39,238 nucleotides of DNA from an uncultured Clostridia bacterium (GCA_944383465.1 CALWPQ010000014.1:1-39238), one strand, 5' to 3'; positions 24,145 to 32,915 are shown, counted from the first letter of the stretch. Notes: generated by a model not told the origin, from the sequence alone. Program-made: numbers and translations.

Positions 24145-24181
24145 GGCGGCGCTTTTGCTTTTTCAGGATACTGTGCCTTTA

Positions 24182-25366
24182 TTATTTGCATATGCGATAG
24201 ACCGCGTCTATCGTCTTTTTTATTTCTTTCGGCGTGTTGAACGGTCCTGCCGACATACGCACTGCGCCTGTATCCCAGGTGCCGATAGTTTGATGAGCAA
24301 GCCCTGCGCAGTGGAAACCTCCCCGCACTGCTATCCCATATTCATCTGCAAGGCGGCCTGCGACTTCCTCACAGCCGAGACGGACGCGGCCGTCTCGATC
24401 CACGGCGTTAAAAGTAACTACCGCGGTCTTTTCACCGCAGTCCGCAGGGCCATAGACCTTAACACAATCCATATTCATAAGCGCGTTTTGCAGCGGCCTT
24501 ATGATATCTTCTTCATGTCTTCTGATATTTTCTACCCCTATGCGCCGCACCCACGTCACTGAATAGCCAAGCCCTATGATGCCGGGGGCGTTTACTGTTC
24601 CCGATTCAAAGCCTTCCGGAAATTCAAGCGGCTGTACTCTGTCCTTGCTGGCGGTACCAGTTCCGCCTTCTATGATTGGATATATATCTATATCACTGCC
24701 AACATAAAGTGCCCCTGTCCCAAGCGGACCAAGAAGGCCCTTGTGTCCCGGCACTGCCAGCATATCAATGTGCATTGCTTCTACATCTATAGGCACGCAC
24801 CCTGCGCTCTGTGCTCCATCTACCATAAATATTATACGATTTTCGGCGTCTCTTTCTCTGTTTATCTCTTTTATCATTTCTCCTATTTTCGCAATTGGCT
24901 GCAGTGTGCCCGTCACGTTGGATGCATGCGTGCATACCACAAGTCTTGTATTTTCTCTTATTGCCTTTCTTATATCTGCAGGAGATACCGTACCGTATTT
25001 TGAACATCTTACAATGGTATGGGTTACTCCGTCCCTTTCAAGAGCTTTAAGAGGCCTTAGCACAGAATTGTGCTCCATCGCCGTTGTTACAGCGTGATCT
25101 CCGCTGCAAAGTATCCCCTTGATACCGGCATTAAGCGCCCCTGTAGTATTGAGTGTAAAAACAACTCGCTCCGCTCTCTTAATATTAAACGCTCCCGCTA
25201 CCGCTTTTCTTGCGTTATATACCTCTTCGCCCGTTTTCATAGACATATAGTGCCCGGAGCGTCCCGGATTGCCGCAATAGGTTTTCATACAGTAAGCCAT
25301 AGTTTCCGCCATTCCCGGTGGTTTTGGAAAAGAAGTCGCGCCGTTATCAAGATAAATCATACCCAT
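24182..25366 (-). CDS. Cysteine desulfurase-like class V aminotransferase (TIGR01977-type)
   Basis: A 394-residue PLP enzyme of the SufS/IscS/selenocysteine-lyase group. MIYLDNGATSFPKP starts the fold. H98 lies in AMEHNS, a PLP Asp in MVDGAQSAG, PLP lysine K209 in PGHKGLLGPLGTGALY, and the catalytic cysteine C353 in RGGFHCAGLAHQ. It would take sulfur (or selenium) from cysteine and pass it on as persulfide. I choose ATG 25366, eight bases after GGGGG, over an in-frame TTG at 25381. Upstream are a TSCPD protein and a CDF metal transporter on the same strand. A hairpin with T run directly before the ribosome site suggests attenuation. The acceptor is unknown. Confidence 0.88.
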   Translation of the reverse strand: MGMIYLDNGATSFPKPPGMAETMAYCMKTYCGNPGRSGHYMSMKTGEEVYNARKAVAGAFNIKRAERVVFTLNTTGALNAGIKGILCSGDHAVTTAMEHNSVLRPLKALERDGVTHTIVRCSKYGTVSPADIRKAIRENTRLVVCTHASNVTGTLQPIAKIGEMIKEINRERDAENRIIFMVDGAQSAGCVPIDVEAMHIDMLAVPGHKGLLGPLGTGALYVGSDIDIYPIIEGGTGTASKDRVQPLEFPEGFESGTVNAPGIIGLGYSVTWVRRIGVENIRRHEEDIIRPLQNALMNMDCVKVYGPADCGEKTAVVTFNAVDRDGRVRLGCEEVAGRLADEYGIAVRGGFHCAGLAHQTIGTWDTGAVRMSAGPFNTPKEIKKTIDAVYRICK

Positions 25367-25379
25367 TAAGATATCCCCC

Positions 25380-25456
25380 AAAAAATCAAATCGGAGGACG
25401 CTCCTCCGCGCGCTGCGAAATTTACAACGCTGCTCCGCAGAGAAGAGTCCTCCTAC
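25380..25456 (-). promoter_or_regulatory. Attenuator-like leader of the cysteine desulfurase gene
   Basis: On the minus strand CGGAGGA/TCCTCCG (25408-25402 with 25398-25392, loop of three) is followed by ATTTGATTTTTT, an intrinsic terminator ending at the ribosome site. An upstream GGAGGAC (25453-25447) can instead pair with GTCCTCC (25399-25393), which would break the terminator and enclose a CTGCG/CGCAG hairpin (25440-25436 with 25417-25413). Mutually exclusive stems are the hallmark of attenuation, but no ligand-binding consensus is recognised. Confidence 0.5.
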
Positions 25457-25558
25457 ATATTATGCTGTTTCCTATATTTTTGTGAGTACAGATCACATTT
25501 TTAATATGGTTAAAATCACCCCAGGCTTAAAAATATGCCGGTACACTGTGAAATTTCA

Positions 25559-26743
25559 TTATTTTGCACTGCCATAGCTGGCATATTCCTTATCAAAAGT
25601 GATGACAACAAAGTACGATGGGTTTACTTCCTGTACCTTTTTCTCAATGATATCCTTTATCTCCTCCTGAGTATATTTACAGTCGTGTTTTATTACCGCA
25701 TCAAAAATTATATTGGTGTGAGTCGGACCCTGCACCATGCGAAAATCATGTATGCTCACGATTCCTTCCATATCTGACAGCAGCTCAGTAATAATTTTTT
25801 TCATTTGTGTAAGCTGCGGATCGTTTGTTTTTATCGGATCCATATGCGCTACAAGTTCAATATTAAGAGCCGACGACACTGTTTTTTCTATGTTGTCTAT
25901 CATATCATGCGCCGCCATAATATCGCCGTCCGCGTCAATTTCTATATGTACGGAGGCGAAAACCTTGCCTGGGCCGTAGTTGTGTACCATGAGGTCGTGT
26001 ATTCCGAGCACGCCGTCAAAGCTCTCTGTCATTTCGGCGATGCTGCGCACAAGCTCTTCGTCGGGTGCTTCTCCAAGGAGGGGGCTAACAGTTTCCTTTA
26101 CAAGTGATATGCCCGACCATATGATGAAGAGAGCTACGACACAGCCCATATAGCCGTCGAGCTGAAAACCTGAAAGCTTCGTTATAATAACAGCAATAAG
26201 CACCGCGCTTGTTGCAATGACATCGTTTCTGCTATCTGTGCCTGTAGCGATGAGCGCTACAGAATCTATCCTTTTTCCGAGCCCGATGTTAAACATGGCC
26301 TGCCAGACTTTAATAGCAATGGCGGCAACGAGTACGGCCACAGTCGCTGTGCTGAACACAAATTCATCGGGGTGCATAACTTTTCCTGCCGATGAGCGAA
26401 AAAGCTGCACTCCTACAACTATAATGAGCACAGAGACGAGGAGTCCCGTCAGGTATTCTATACGCGCATGCCCGTAAGGATGCTCTTTATCCTCGGGAAG
26501 AGACGCGAGTTTAAAACCTATAAGAGTAATAACTGACGATGAGGCATCCGCAAGGTTGTTGATACCGTCTGCAACTACCGCGATACTGGATGTGAAAATT
26601 CCAATCGCTACTTTCATAATGCAAAGAAGGATATTCGACACTATGCCTACTATTCCCGCCAGCTTTCCATATGCTTTGCGCACACCGGTATCTTTAACAT
26701 TTTCATAGTCTTTAACAAAAACTTTGAGAAGAAGCTTGGTCAT
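25559..26743 (-). CDS. Cation diffusion facilitator (CDF) metal exporter
   Basis: A 394-residue CDF transporter with six TM helices (about 30-220) and a cytoplasmic C-terminal dimerisation domain (about 225-300), followed by a second ferredoxin-like module (about 305-390, MKKIITELLSDMEGIVSIHD) that many CDFs lack. Metal site residues: D59 and D66 in DGINNLADASS (TM2), HPYGHAR, and D170/D174 in TGTDSRNDVIA (TM5). TM5 has DxxxD where classical zinc exporters have HxxxD, which argues for manganese or iron rather than zinc (inference from the family rule). It begins two bases after the TSCPD gene, so the two are coupled. Cargo is unproven. Confidence 0.88.
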   Translation of the reverse strand: MTKLLLKVFVKDYENVKDTGVRKAYGKLAGIVGIVSNILLCIMKVAIGIFTSSIAVVADGINNLADASSSVITLIGFKLASLPEDKEHPYGHARIEYLTGLLVSVLIIVVGVQLFRSSAGKVMHPDEFVFSTATVAVLVAAIAIKVWQAMFNIGLGKRIDSVALIATGTDSRNDVIATSAVLIAVIITKLSGFQLDGYMGCVVALFIIWSGISLVKETVSPLLGEAPDEELVRSIAEMTESFDGVLGIHDLMVHNYGPGKVFASVHIEIDADGDIMAAHDMIDNIEKTVSSALNIELVAHMDPIKTNDPQLTQMKKIITELLSDMEGIVSIHDFRMVQGPTHTNIIFDAVIKHDCKYTQEEIKDIIEKKVQEVNPSYFVVITFDKEYASYGSAK

Positions 26744-26745
26744 GC

Positions 26746-27105
26746 CTACGCCTCTGCCTCTTCGTTTTCTTTTTCTGTCTGGCCTAAATCTTTGTCTTCG
26801 TCTGAAACTTCGTTTGCCGCGCAGGTTTCGGCTTTTTCACAGGATGCTGCCTCTTGGTCAAGAGCCATAGCCTCGTTAAGGCCTTTTACAAGCTGATCTG
26901 CGCATGATGTCGGCCTGAAACCGCAGGTATTTCCAGAAAGTATTTCAGATACAGACTCTACAGTCATACCCTTTACAAGCTTTGAGAGCGCTTTGAGATT
27001 GCCGTCGCAGCCGCCGTAAAACTTTACATTTTTAATAATATTGCCCTCGACGTCTATGTCGATTTTATTTGAGCATACACCTTTCGGATAATATGTATAT
27101 TCCAT
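26746..27105 (-). CDS. TSCPD-domain protein (TIGR03905-type)
   Basis: A 119-residue protein. Residues ~1-82 form the TSCPD domain as found in the small TIGR03905 family: YYPKGVCSNKIDIDVEGN, NVKFYGGCDGNLKALSKLV, and GNTCGFRPTSCADQL with conserved cysteines C11, C33, C62 and C68 (approximate). The C-terminal ~35 residues are acidic and low complexity (Glu/Ala/Asp), probably disordered. The same domain ends some class II vitamin-B12 ribonucleotide reductases. Stand-alone copies are common in anaerobes with no proven function; the cysteines suggest metal or Fe-S binding. It is the first gene of the TSCPD-CDF-cysteine desulfurase run. Confidence 0.82.
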   Translation of the reverse strand: MEYTYYPKGVCSNKIDIDVEGNIIKNVKFYGGCDGNLKALSKLVKGMTVESVSEILSGNTCGFRPTSCADQLVKGLNEAMALDQEAASCEKAETCAANEVSDEDKDLGQTEKENEEAEA

Positions 27106-27175
27106 CTAAATTACCTCTTTTCTACAATATTATACTATATGCAGTATTAAAAATTATTCTATCACAAAAATAGCA

Positions 27176-27222
27176 AAAACCCAATACATTTTCAACATAC
27201 GCTGTAAATATACTGGGTTCTT
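27176..27222 (-). terminator. Terminator of the ferredoxin-type aldo/keto reductase gene
   Basis: AACCCAATACATTT (27178-27191) pairs with AAATATACTGGGTT (27206-27219) with two mismatches around a 14-base loop. On the minus strand it is followed by TTTTGCTATTTTT. It separates the reductase from the TSCPD operon. Confidence 0.72.
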
Positions 27223-27239
27223 TCTTTACGGATTCCGCA

Positions 27240-28373
27240 TCAAATTTTTGTAAAATCTATATCATTTTCCTTAATTATATCTGCAAATTTGCTCATCACC
27301 TCCGGTATCTGTATCTTCTGCGGACAGTGGTGCAGGCATACGCCGCAGCCGATGCAGTTGTCAGGCGTTTTTTCCGTAATGAGCTCCGCGACTTTCCAAA
27401 GCGCCTTGCTCATATTCCATTCGTTATAGCCCTTGATGAGTACCGGAATGTTGAGCTCCATTGGACAGGTTGGACAGCAGTATCTGCAGGATGAGCACGG
27501 TACGCCGAGATCCTTGCGGAACGCAGCTGCGGCTTTTTTCAATACTTCAAGCTCTTTTTCAGACAGCGGATCGAAATGATCGAAGGTTTTAAGATTATCT
27601 TCAAGCTGCTCGAGGCTCGACATACCGCTCATTACTACCTGTACATTCGGAAGACCCATAAGATATCTCATTCCCCACGACGATACCGAGCGCTCCGGTG
27701 CGGCTTCTTTTAATATAGCCCTTGCTTCTTCGTTGAGCTCAGACAGTCTTCCGCCTTTAAGCGGCTCCATTACCCATATCGGAATATTATGCTCCGTCAA
27801 AATTTCGTACTGTCTTTTGGCATTGAGGAGATCCCAGTCAAGATAGTTGAGCTGAATTATCGCCATATCAAAACCGTCGTACCAGTTTACAAATTTTTCG
27901 AGAGTATCCGGACCTGCGTGCGAGGAAAAGCCTATATGCTTTATTCTTCCTGCCTTTTTTTGCTTAATAAGATATCCAAGGCAGTCTTTCTCAGGGTCCA
28001 TAAAATAATTTATGAAGTTTTCATCAAGGCTGTGAAAAAGATAAAAATCAAAGTAGTCGACGCCGCAGCGCTCAAGCTGAGTTTCAAAAGCTTCCTCTAT
28101 AGTTACGCCCGCATCAGCATAGAATTTGGTGGAAAGATAATAGCTGTCTCGCGGGTATTTTGAAAGAGCTTCGCCTAAAAATCTCTCCGAATCGCCGGCT
28201 TGGTATGTATACGCTGTGTCAAAGAAATTGATACCGCTTGCTATGGCTGCATCTATTAGCTTTTGGCTTGCCTCCCTGTCTATGCGGCTTGGATTGTCCT
28301 TGTCCATAGGAAATCTGAGTCCGCCGTAGCCAAGTGCAGAAATTTCTTTATCTTGAAATTGTTTACGATACAT
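27240..28373 (-). CDS. Aldo/keto reductase with C-terminal 4Fe-4S ferredoxin domain
   Basis: A 377-residue fusion common in anaerobes. The N-terminal TIM barrel (about 1-280) has ALGYGGLRFPMD, INFFDTAYTY with the catalytic Asp and Tyr, and VDYFDFYLFHSL with His. The C-terminal ferredoxin part has two Cys clusters: CSSCRYCCPTCPM and CIGCGVCLHHCPQ. It reduces carbonyls, probably with NAD(P)H; the Fe-S part may accept electrons from ferredoxin. I start at ATG 28373, seven bases after GGAGG, rather than an in-frame codon 57 bases further upstream, which lacks a ribosome site. It stands alone with its own terminator. A truncated relative sits at 322-777. Confidence 0.9.
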   Translation of the reverse strand: MYRKQFQDKEISALGYGGLRFPMDKDNPSRIDREASQKLIDAAIASGINFFDTAYTYQAGDSERFLGEALSKYPRDSYYLSTKFYADAGVTIEEAFETQLERCGVDYFDFYLFHSLDENFINYFMDPEKDCLGYLIKQKKAGRIKHIGFSSHAGPDTLEKFVNWYDGFDMAIIQLNYLDWDLLNAKRQYEILTEHNIPIWVMEPLKGGRLSELNEEARAILKEAAPERSVSSWGMRYLMGLPNVQVVMSGMSSLEQLEDNLKTFDHFDPLSEKELEVLKKAAAAFRKDLGVPCSSCRYCCPTCPMELNIPVLIKGYNEWNMSKALWKVAELITEKTPDNCIGCGVCLHHCPQKIQIPEVMSKFADIIKENDIDFTKI

Positions 28374-28669
28374 AGTATTACCTCCATATTTTTTAAGTTT
28401 TGCTCTGCATATGCATCTTTCTATGCTCACATTGTAACGCGTTATTTTTATAATATCAAATACATATAGAAACTGCCTTGATATATCAAAAAAGTATATA
28501 TGAATTGATAACGGTCATGCGCGTCAATTGAAAAATAAGTGCTGACGGCGTTTTTAATTTTAAGCTAAGGACAAATACTTTAAAAATACTAAATTTATGG
28601 GAACAAATCCCTTATTTTTCAAGTCAAAATTATAACAGTGGAAAAATAAAAATAGGGGGAAAGAACGAG

Positions 28670-30733
28670 ATGAAAAAGGCGGGAATTATTTTATTTACGC
28701 TTGTGCTGTGCGCGGGCACGGTGTTTTCTTTTGCATACACCGCATCGCCAAAAGAAAAAATTGACAGCGATATAATTGCAAGGGCAGCGAGTCTTGACGA
28801 TATTAAAAACGCGCTGCGCAAAACAGGAAGGTTTGACAACAGCAATTCTTCGCAGAAAAAATACGGAGCGTTAGCAGGCGGCGGAGATATGAGCAAGGCG
28901 CCTTCAGCTATGCTGGAAGCAATGGAAGACTTTGCACAAGCCTCAGGCAATGCAATGGATGCGAGCGCGGCTTTTGATGAGGAAACAGGAGCTGCGGCAA
29001 ATGCAGGGTATTCAGAGACCAATGTTCAAATTGAAGGTATAGATGAGGCAGATATCGTAAAGACTGACGGCGAGTACCTTTACATTGCGGCGGATAAGTG
29101 CGTGTATATCGTTTCTGTGGATAAGGATAAAATGGGAGTAGCTGCAAAATTGGAGGAAGAATTTTTTATAAGAAATATATTTATAGATGAAGACAGGCTC
29201 GTTGTATTTGGCAGTCATACAATGGAGGAGAAAGCGCCTGTGCTTTATGATAAAAACGAGGACTTAGAAATAGTAAACGAAAGCGAGACAGCAGATCTGT
29301 CGATGCCGGTTTACGCGGCAATGAAAACAGATGCAAATTTTACTGTCGATCCCGCATTTGGCTGGTATGAATGCAAAACATTTACAGATGTAAATATATA
29401 TGACACAGCAAATAAAGAAAAGCCAGAGCTTTTACAGGAATTTTCGCTTGAAGGTGATTTTGTTACGGCCCGTAAATCCGGAGAGATCGTATACCTTGCG
29501 GCCAGCAAGTATATTTACGGTATCAATGATCTTGAGAAAGCAAGCGGCAGCGATATATTACCGCTCTACTCAGATACGAGAGCAAAGCTTGATGGCAAAG
29601 ATACTTTTAATTTCGGCGGCGAGGAAATGATAGTAGCAGAACCTTCATGCGTATATATTTGCTCAATAAAGGAAAGTACGGCGTTCACGACTTTGGCAGT
29701 GCTCAATATTGCAGGGGACGAAGAGGCGGATATCAAGAGTTATATGGGATCTGTCAGAGATTTTTATATGAATAAAGATTCGATATTCTTGACATTTGAT
29801 AATTATGAGTATGATGAAAAAACAGGTACAGGAAGAGAATATACGGATATAATAGCGCTCGATGTTGATGGTAAAAAAGTGACATACAGAGCCGACGGCA
29901 CAGTGGGAGGCAGCCTGCTGAACCAGTTCTCTATGGACGAATACGGCGGATATCTCCGCGTAGCAACTACCGAGTGGGAATGGGGAAGCGGAGAGCAGTC
30001 CTCAAGCCTCTTTGTGCTTGATAAAAATCTCAATATAGTTGGCAGCATCAAGGATATAGCTACAGGCGAACAAATTTATTCCGTAAGATTTATGGGAGAT
30101 AAAGGATATATAGTTACATTTGAGACAATGGATCCGTTTTTTACAGTAGATTTATCTGATCCTGAAAATCCGAAAATTGCGGGGGAACTCAAGCTTCCTG
30201 GCTACAGCAATTATCTGCATCAGATAGATGAAAATACAGTGCTCGGTGTGGGACGTCAGACAAAAGAGCTTATTACGAGAGATGAGTTTGGCAATGAAGA
30301 GGTTGTCGGTTTTAGAGAGGGAGGAATTAAACTTTCGCTGTTTGATATAAGCGATTTTACAGACCCGAAAGAACTGGACAGCTATATTCTTGGCGGCGAC
30401 TCGACTTGGTCGGATGCGCTCTATGACCATAAAGCGATAATGGTAAATAGGGATAAAAACTTCATCGGCATCTGTGCATCTTCTTACGAGAGCGGTAAAG
30501 ATACAAACGGTGCATATATATTTGATATTTCAGGAGAAAATATCAGCCTCGAAGGCAGCATAGAAAATACGAATGTCAATAATTATATGATCGATGAAGG
30601 CGATGAAAATGCATTTTATTTCAGCAGACTCTGTTATGTTGGAGATACATATTACTACCTTGATAACGGTACGGTATATGCTATACAAATGACAGACGGC
30701 AGCTTTGGAACAACTGCTCAGCTAAGATTATAA
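28670..30733 (+). CDS. Secreted beta-propeller-domain protein (PF09826-type)
   Basis: A 687-residue exported protein. The N-terminal MKKAGIILFTLVLCAGTVFS is a signal peptide (cysteine at 14 is not a clear lipobox). A ~80-residue low-complexity spacer follows, then the domain start ETNVQIEGIDEADIVKTDGE (about 124-143), the standard opening of the 'beta propeller' family, with repeated blades through to YVGDTYYYLDNGTVYAIQM. It is probably cell-surface or periplasmic-side; no catalytic residues are known for the family. AGGGGGAAAG precedes the ATG. It has no operon partner. About 240 bases upstream hold no gene, only AT-rich DNA with the palindrome TTGATATATCAA (28478-28489). Confidence 0.85.
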   Translation: MKKAGIILFTLVLCAGTVFSFAYTASPKEKIDSDIIARAASLDDIKNALRKTGRFDNSNSSQKKYGALAGGGDMSKAPSAMLEAMEDFAQASGNAMDASAAFDEETGAAANAGYSETNVQIEGIDEADIVKTDGEYLYIAADKCVYIVSVDKDKMGVAAKLEEEFFIRNIFIDEDRLVVFGSHTMEEKAPVLYDKNEDLEIVNESETADLSMPVYAAMKTDANFTVDPAFGWYECKTFTDVNIYDTANKEKPELLQEFSLEGDFVTARKSGEIVYLAASKYIYGINDLEKASGSDILPLYSDTRAKLDGKDTFNFGGEEMIVAEPSCVYICSIKESTAFTTLAVLNIAGDEEADIKSYMGSVRDFYMNKDSIFLTFDNYEYDEKTGTGREYTDIIALDVDGKKVTYRADGTVGGSLLNQFSMDEYGGYLRVATTEWEWGSGEQSSSLFVLDKNLNIVGSIKDIATGEQIYSVRFMGDKGYIVTFETMDPFFTVDLSDPENPKIAGELKLPGYSNYLHQIDENTVLGVGRQTKELITRDEFGNEEVVGFREGGIKLSLFDISDFTDPKELDSYILGGDSTWSDALYDHKAIMVNRDKNFIGICASSYESGKDTNGAYIFDISGENISLEGSIENTNVNNYMIDEGDENAFYFSRLCYVGDTYYYLDNGTVYAIQMTDGSFGTTAQLRL

Positions 30734-30810
30734 CGCGCGGCTTTGCGCATAGCGTAATAGCATAAGATACAGTAAATTTTAAACGCCGAAAAATAAAATG
30801 AAAGAGCATA

Positions 30811-30850
30811 GGACCGCTTTAGCAGTTTAAAAAAACCGCTTTAGCGGTCT
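30811..30850 (+). terminator. Hairpin with duplicated ACCGCTTTAGC, probable terminator
   Basis: GACCGCT (30812-30818) pairs with AGCGGTC (30843-30849). The sequence ACCGCTTTAGC occurs twice (30813-30823 and 30835-30845), so the second copy can also fold locally as CCGC/GCGG. The following sequence is only partly T-rich. It lies about 80 bases beyond the beta-propeller gene. Confidence 0.5.
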
Positions 30851-30858
30851 TTGCTGTA

Positions 30859-30887
30859 TTGCGATTTTTTTGTATTTAGGGCATAAT
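30859..30887 (+). promoter_or_regulatory. Possible SigmaA promoter of the thioesterase gene
   Basis: TTGCGA (30859-30864) and CATAAT (30882-30887) are 17 bases apart. The match is moderate; it is the best candidate in the gap and lies about 65 bases before the start codon. Confidence 0.45.
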
Positions 30888-30952
30888 TAAATATATAGAA
30901 GAGAGACATTTGATTAAATAAATACAAAGAAAGTGCAGGTCAGGATAAAAAT

Positions 30953-31390
30953 ATGATCATTACAAAACCATATATTTTTAAAGTCAGATATTATGAGACT
31001 GATAAAATGGGTATAGTTCACCATTCAAACTATATTCGCTGGATGGAGGAGGCACGACTTGATTATCTCGAGCAGTTAGGGCAGCGCTTTGATAAATTGG
31101 AGGCTGATGGCGTTATTTCACCTGTTGTGTCGGTTTCGTGCAATTATAAGATTTCATGCATTTTTGGCGATACTGTGGAAATTAAAGTAAAGCTCATAGA
31201 ATATACGGGTATAAGATACGTTTTTGAATATGAAATTGTGCGTGCGGGAAGCGGAGAAACAGCGGCGACAGGACGGAGCGAACACTGCGTTATAAATAAG
31301 GACGGCCGTCCTGTGTCGATAAAACGTAGATTTCCTGCATTTGACAGCTTGCTCAGTGAATGTGTAAATAGAGATAAAGATTGCTTTTAA
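30953..31390 (+). CDS. Acyl-CoA thioesterase, YbgC/4HBT hot-dog family
   Basis: A 145-residue hot-dog-fold thioesterase. The family signature is RYYETDKMGIVHHSNYIRWM with catalytic D17 and H24, followed by the EARLDYLEQLG helix. These enzymes hydrolyse short acyl- or hydroxybenzoyl-CoA thioesters. The ribosome site is weak; GCAGGTCAGGATAAAAATATG is the best candidate, with AGG about 10 bases upstream. It is separated from rplS by a promoter, so it is not part of that operon. Substrate unknown. Confidence 0.88.
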   Translation: MIITKPYIFKVRYYETDKMGIVHHSNYIRWMEEARLDYLEQLGQRFDKLEADGVISPVVSVSCNYKISCIFGDTVEIKVKLIEYTGIRYVFEYEIVRAGSGETAATGRSEHCVINKDGRPVSIKRRFPAFDSLLSECVNRDKDCF

Positions 31391-31433
31391 AACAATAAAA
31401 TTACGCGAATTTCATAAAATATGCAAAAAGAAC

Positions 31434-31462
31434 TTGAAACGAGGCTCCTTGCGTGCTAAAAT
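31434..31462 (+). promoter_or_regulatory. SigmaA promoter of rplS
   Basis: TTGAAA (31434-31439) and TAAAAT (31457-31462) are 17 bases apart. The predicted leader is about 80 bases and can fold (GGCG/CGCC with an inner AGTT/AACT), so an L19 autoregulatory leader is possible though I cannot match it to a known consensus. Confidence 0.75.
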
Positions 31463-31550
31463 ATATAAGGTCATTACGGGCGGTCCTCTGGGCGCAGTTT
31501 GCGTATAAATTCTGAACTACGAACGCCTTTGTAAGGAAGGAGGAAAGACG

Positions 31551-31895
31551 ATGGATATTTTAAGCGCAATTACAGAAGAATATAAGAAGAGCGATATCCC
31601 TGCTTTCGGTGTTGGTGATACAGTAAAAGTACACATCAAGATCAAAGAAGGTCAGAGAGAAAGAATTCAGATATTCGAAGGATTCGTGCTCAAGAAACAG
31701 AACGGCGGCATCGGCGAGACTTTTACAGTAAGAAGAATCGCATCCGGCGTAGGTGTAGAAAAGACATTCCCGCTTCATTCGCCGCTGGTTGAAAAAATCG
31801 AAGTAGTAAGACGCGGAGATGTAAGAAGAGCTAAGCTCAACTACATGCGTGAGAGAACAGGTAAAGCTGCTAAGATCAAGAGCAAGGAACTGTAA
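31551..31895 (+). CDS. rplS: 50S ribosomal protein L19
   Basis: A 114-residue ribosomal protein at the 30S-50S interface. Diagnostic stretches: [20 protein letters not shown] (about 18-37), [35 protein letters not shown], and the C-terminal [20 protein letters not shown]. Normal length. GGAAGGAGG precedes the ATG by seven bases. It has its own promoter and terminator. The order rplS-rbgA-rnhB is conserved in Firmicutes (lepB, often between, is absent). Confidence 0.97.
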   Translation: MDILSAITEEYKKSDIPAFGVGDTVKVHIKIKEGQRERIQIFEGFVLKKQNGGIGETFTVRRIASGVGVEKTFPLHSPLVEKIEVVRRGDVRRAKLNYMRERTGKAAKIKSKEL

Positions 31896-31906
31896 GTAAA
31901 AGCGAG

Positions 31907-31936
31907 AAGGGAGCCTTAAAAAGGTTCCCTTTTTTA
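31907..31936 (+). terminator. Terminator of rplS
   Basis: AAGGGAGCC (31907-31915) pairs with GGTTCCCTT (31923-31931) around a seven-base loop, with one wobble, and runs into TTTTTT (31930-31935). Read-through to rbgA is possible as no separate strong promoter is seen for rbgA. Confidence 0.85.
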
Positions 31937-31982
31937 GTCATAGGCGGGTGCTTAGGTTTCAGGTTTGAAAAAGGGGAAAATT

Positions 31983-32915
31983 ATGATAGAAAATATAAAT
32001 TGGTATCCGGGACATATGAAAAAGACGCGCGAGCTGATTCAGGAAAACCTGAAAACAGTTGATATCGTCATAGAAGTTATAGATGCACGCATACCGATTT
32101 CGAGCAGAAATCCGATAATAGATGAAATATTAAAAGACAAGAAACGAATTGTGATACTTAATAAAAGTGATATCTCGGATGAAAAGGAAAATAAAAAGTG
32201 GTGCGAATATTTCCGCGCGCAGGGTAATCTGGCGCTGGCGATGAACTGCATGAGCGGTGCGGGTGTAAAAGAGCTGCAGCGTATGCTTGAAAAAATTCGG
32301 GATGAAAAGAATAAAGACAGTCTGCGCTTGAAACCGCTTAGAATGATGATAGTTGGAGTGCCGAATGTCGGCAAATCTTCACTCATAAACCGTATGACAG
32401 GGAAGAAAAGTGCTAAAACAGGGGACAGGCCGGGGGTGACACGCGGCAAACAATGGCTCAATCTCGAAAATAATATGCAGCTTCTCGACACGCCCGGCAT
32501 ACTATGGCCGAAATTTGAAGATCCGAAAGCCGGTCTGAATCTTGCGTTCTGCGGCTCGATAAGAGATGAAATACTTGATACCGAAGGCCTTGCACTTGAG
32601 CTGCTTGGCACTCTTGCGGCGGAATATCCTACGGAAATAGAAGCGCGTTATAAAGTGGAAGTGCCGGAAAAACTAAAAATGAAGGAAAATGCGGAAACAG
32701 ATGATGAGGGGCACGCCATTTACGATGAAGAAGAGTATGATGAAGACGGTTTTCCTATAAGTCCGGTGCTGCTGCTTTTGAACGATATCTGCCGTAAAAG
32801 AGGCTGGATTCTTCCGGGGAAAAAGCTCGATTATGAAAGAGCGGGAAGAACAATACTTGATGAGTTTAGAAGCGGGCTTATAGGTCATATAACACTGGAA
32901 AAAACAGAGCTTTGA
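31983..32915 (+). CDS. rbgA: Ribosome biogenesis GTPase RbgA (YlqF)
   Basis: A 310-residue circularly permuted GTPase acting in late 50S assembly. Motif order is permuted, as expected: G4 LNKSD (near residue 60) precedes G1 GVPNVGKSSLINR (near 125) and G3 DTPG. NWYPGHMKK at the N-terminus is the family start. I choose ATG 31983 with GGGGAA upstream rather than the TTG at 31965, as RbgA proteins begin close to NWYPGHM. The segment at about 230-260 is an acidic insertion (Asp/Glu-rich, EEEYDEDGFPI) longer than in Bacillus RbgA. It is followed 28 bases later by rnhB. Confidence 0.93.
   Translation: MIENINWYPGHMKKTRELIQENLKTVDIVIEVIDARIPISSRNPIIDEILKDKKRIVILNKSDISDEKENKKWCEYFRAQGNLALAMNCMSGAGVKELQRMLEKIRDEKNKDSLRLKPLRMMIVGVPNVGKSSLINRMTGKKSAKTGDRPGVTRGKQWLNLENNMQLLDTPGILWPKFEDPKAGLNLAFCGSIRDEILDTEGLALELLGTLAAEYPTEIEARYKVEVPEKLKMKENAETDDEGHAIYDEEEYDEDGFPISPVLLLLNDICRKRGWILPGKKLDYERAGRTILDEFRSGLIGHITLEKTEL

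Noticed and set aside
24155..24562. Plus-strand frame opposite the cysteine desulfurase C-terminus
   Set aside because: Antisense shadow; the desulfurase active-site Cys region is encoded on the other strand.
28478..28489. Palindrome TTGATATATCAA upstream of the beta-propeller gene as an operator
   Set aside because: In very AT-rich DNA a 12-bp palindrome is not unusual and no promoter aligns well with it.
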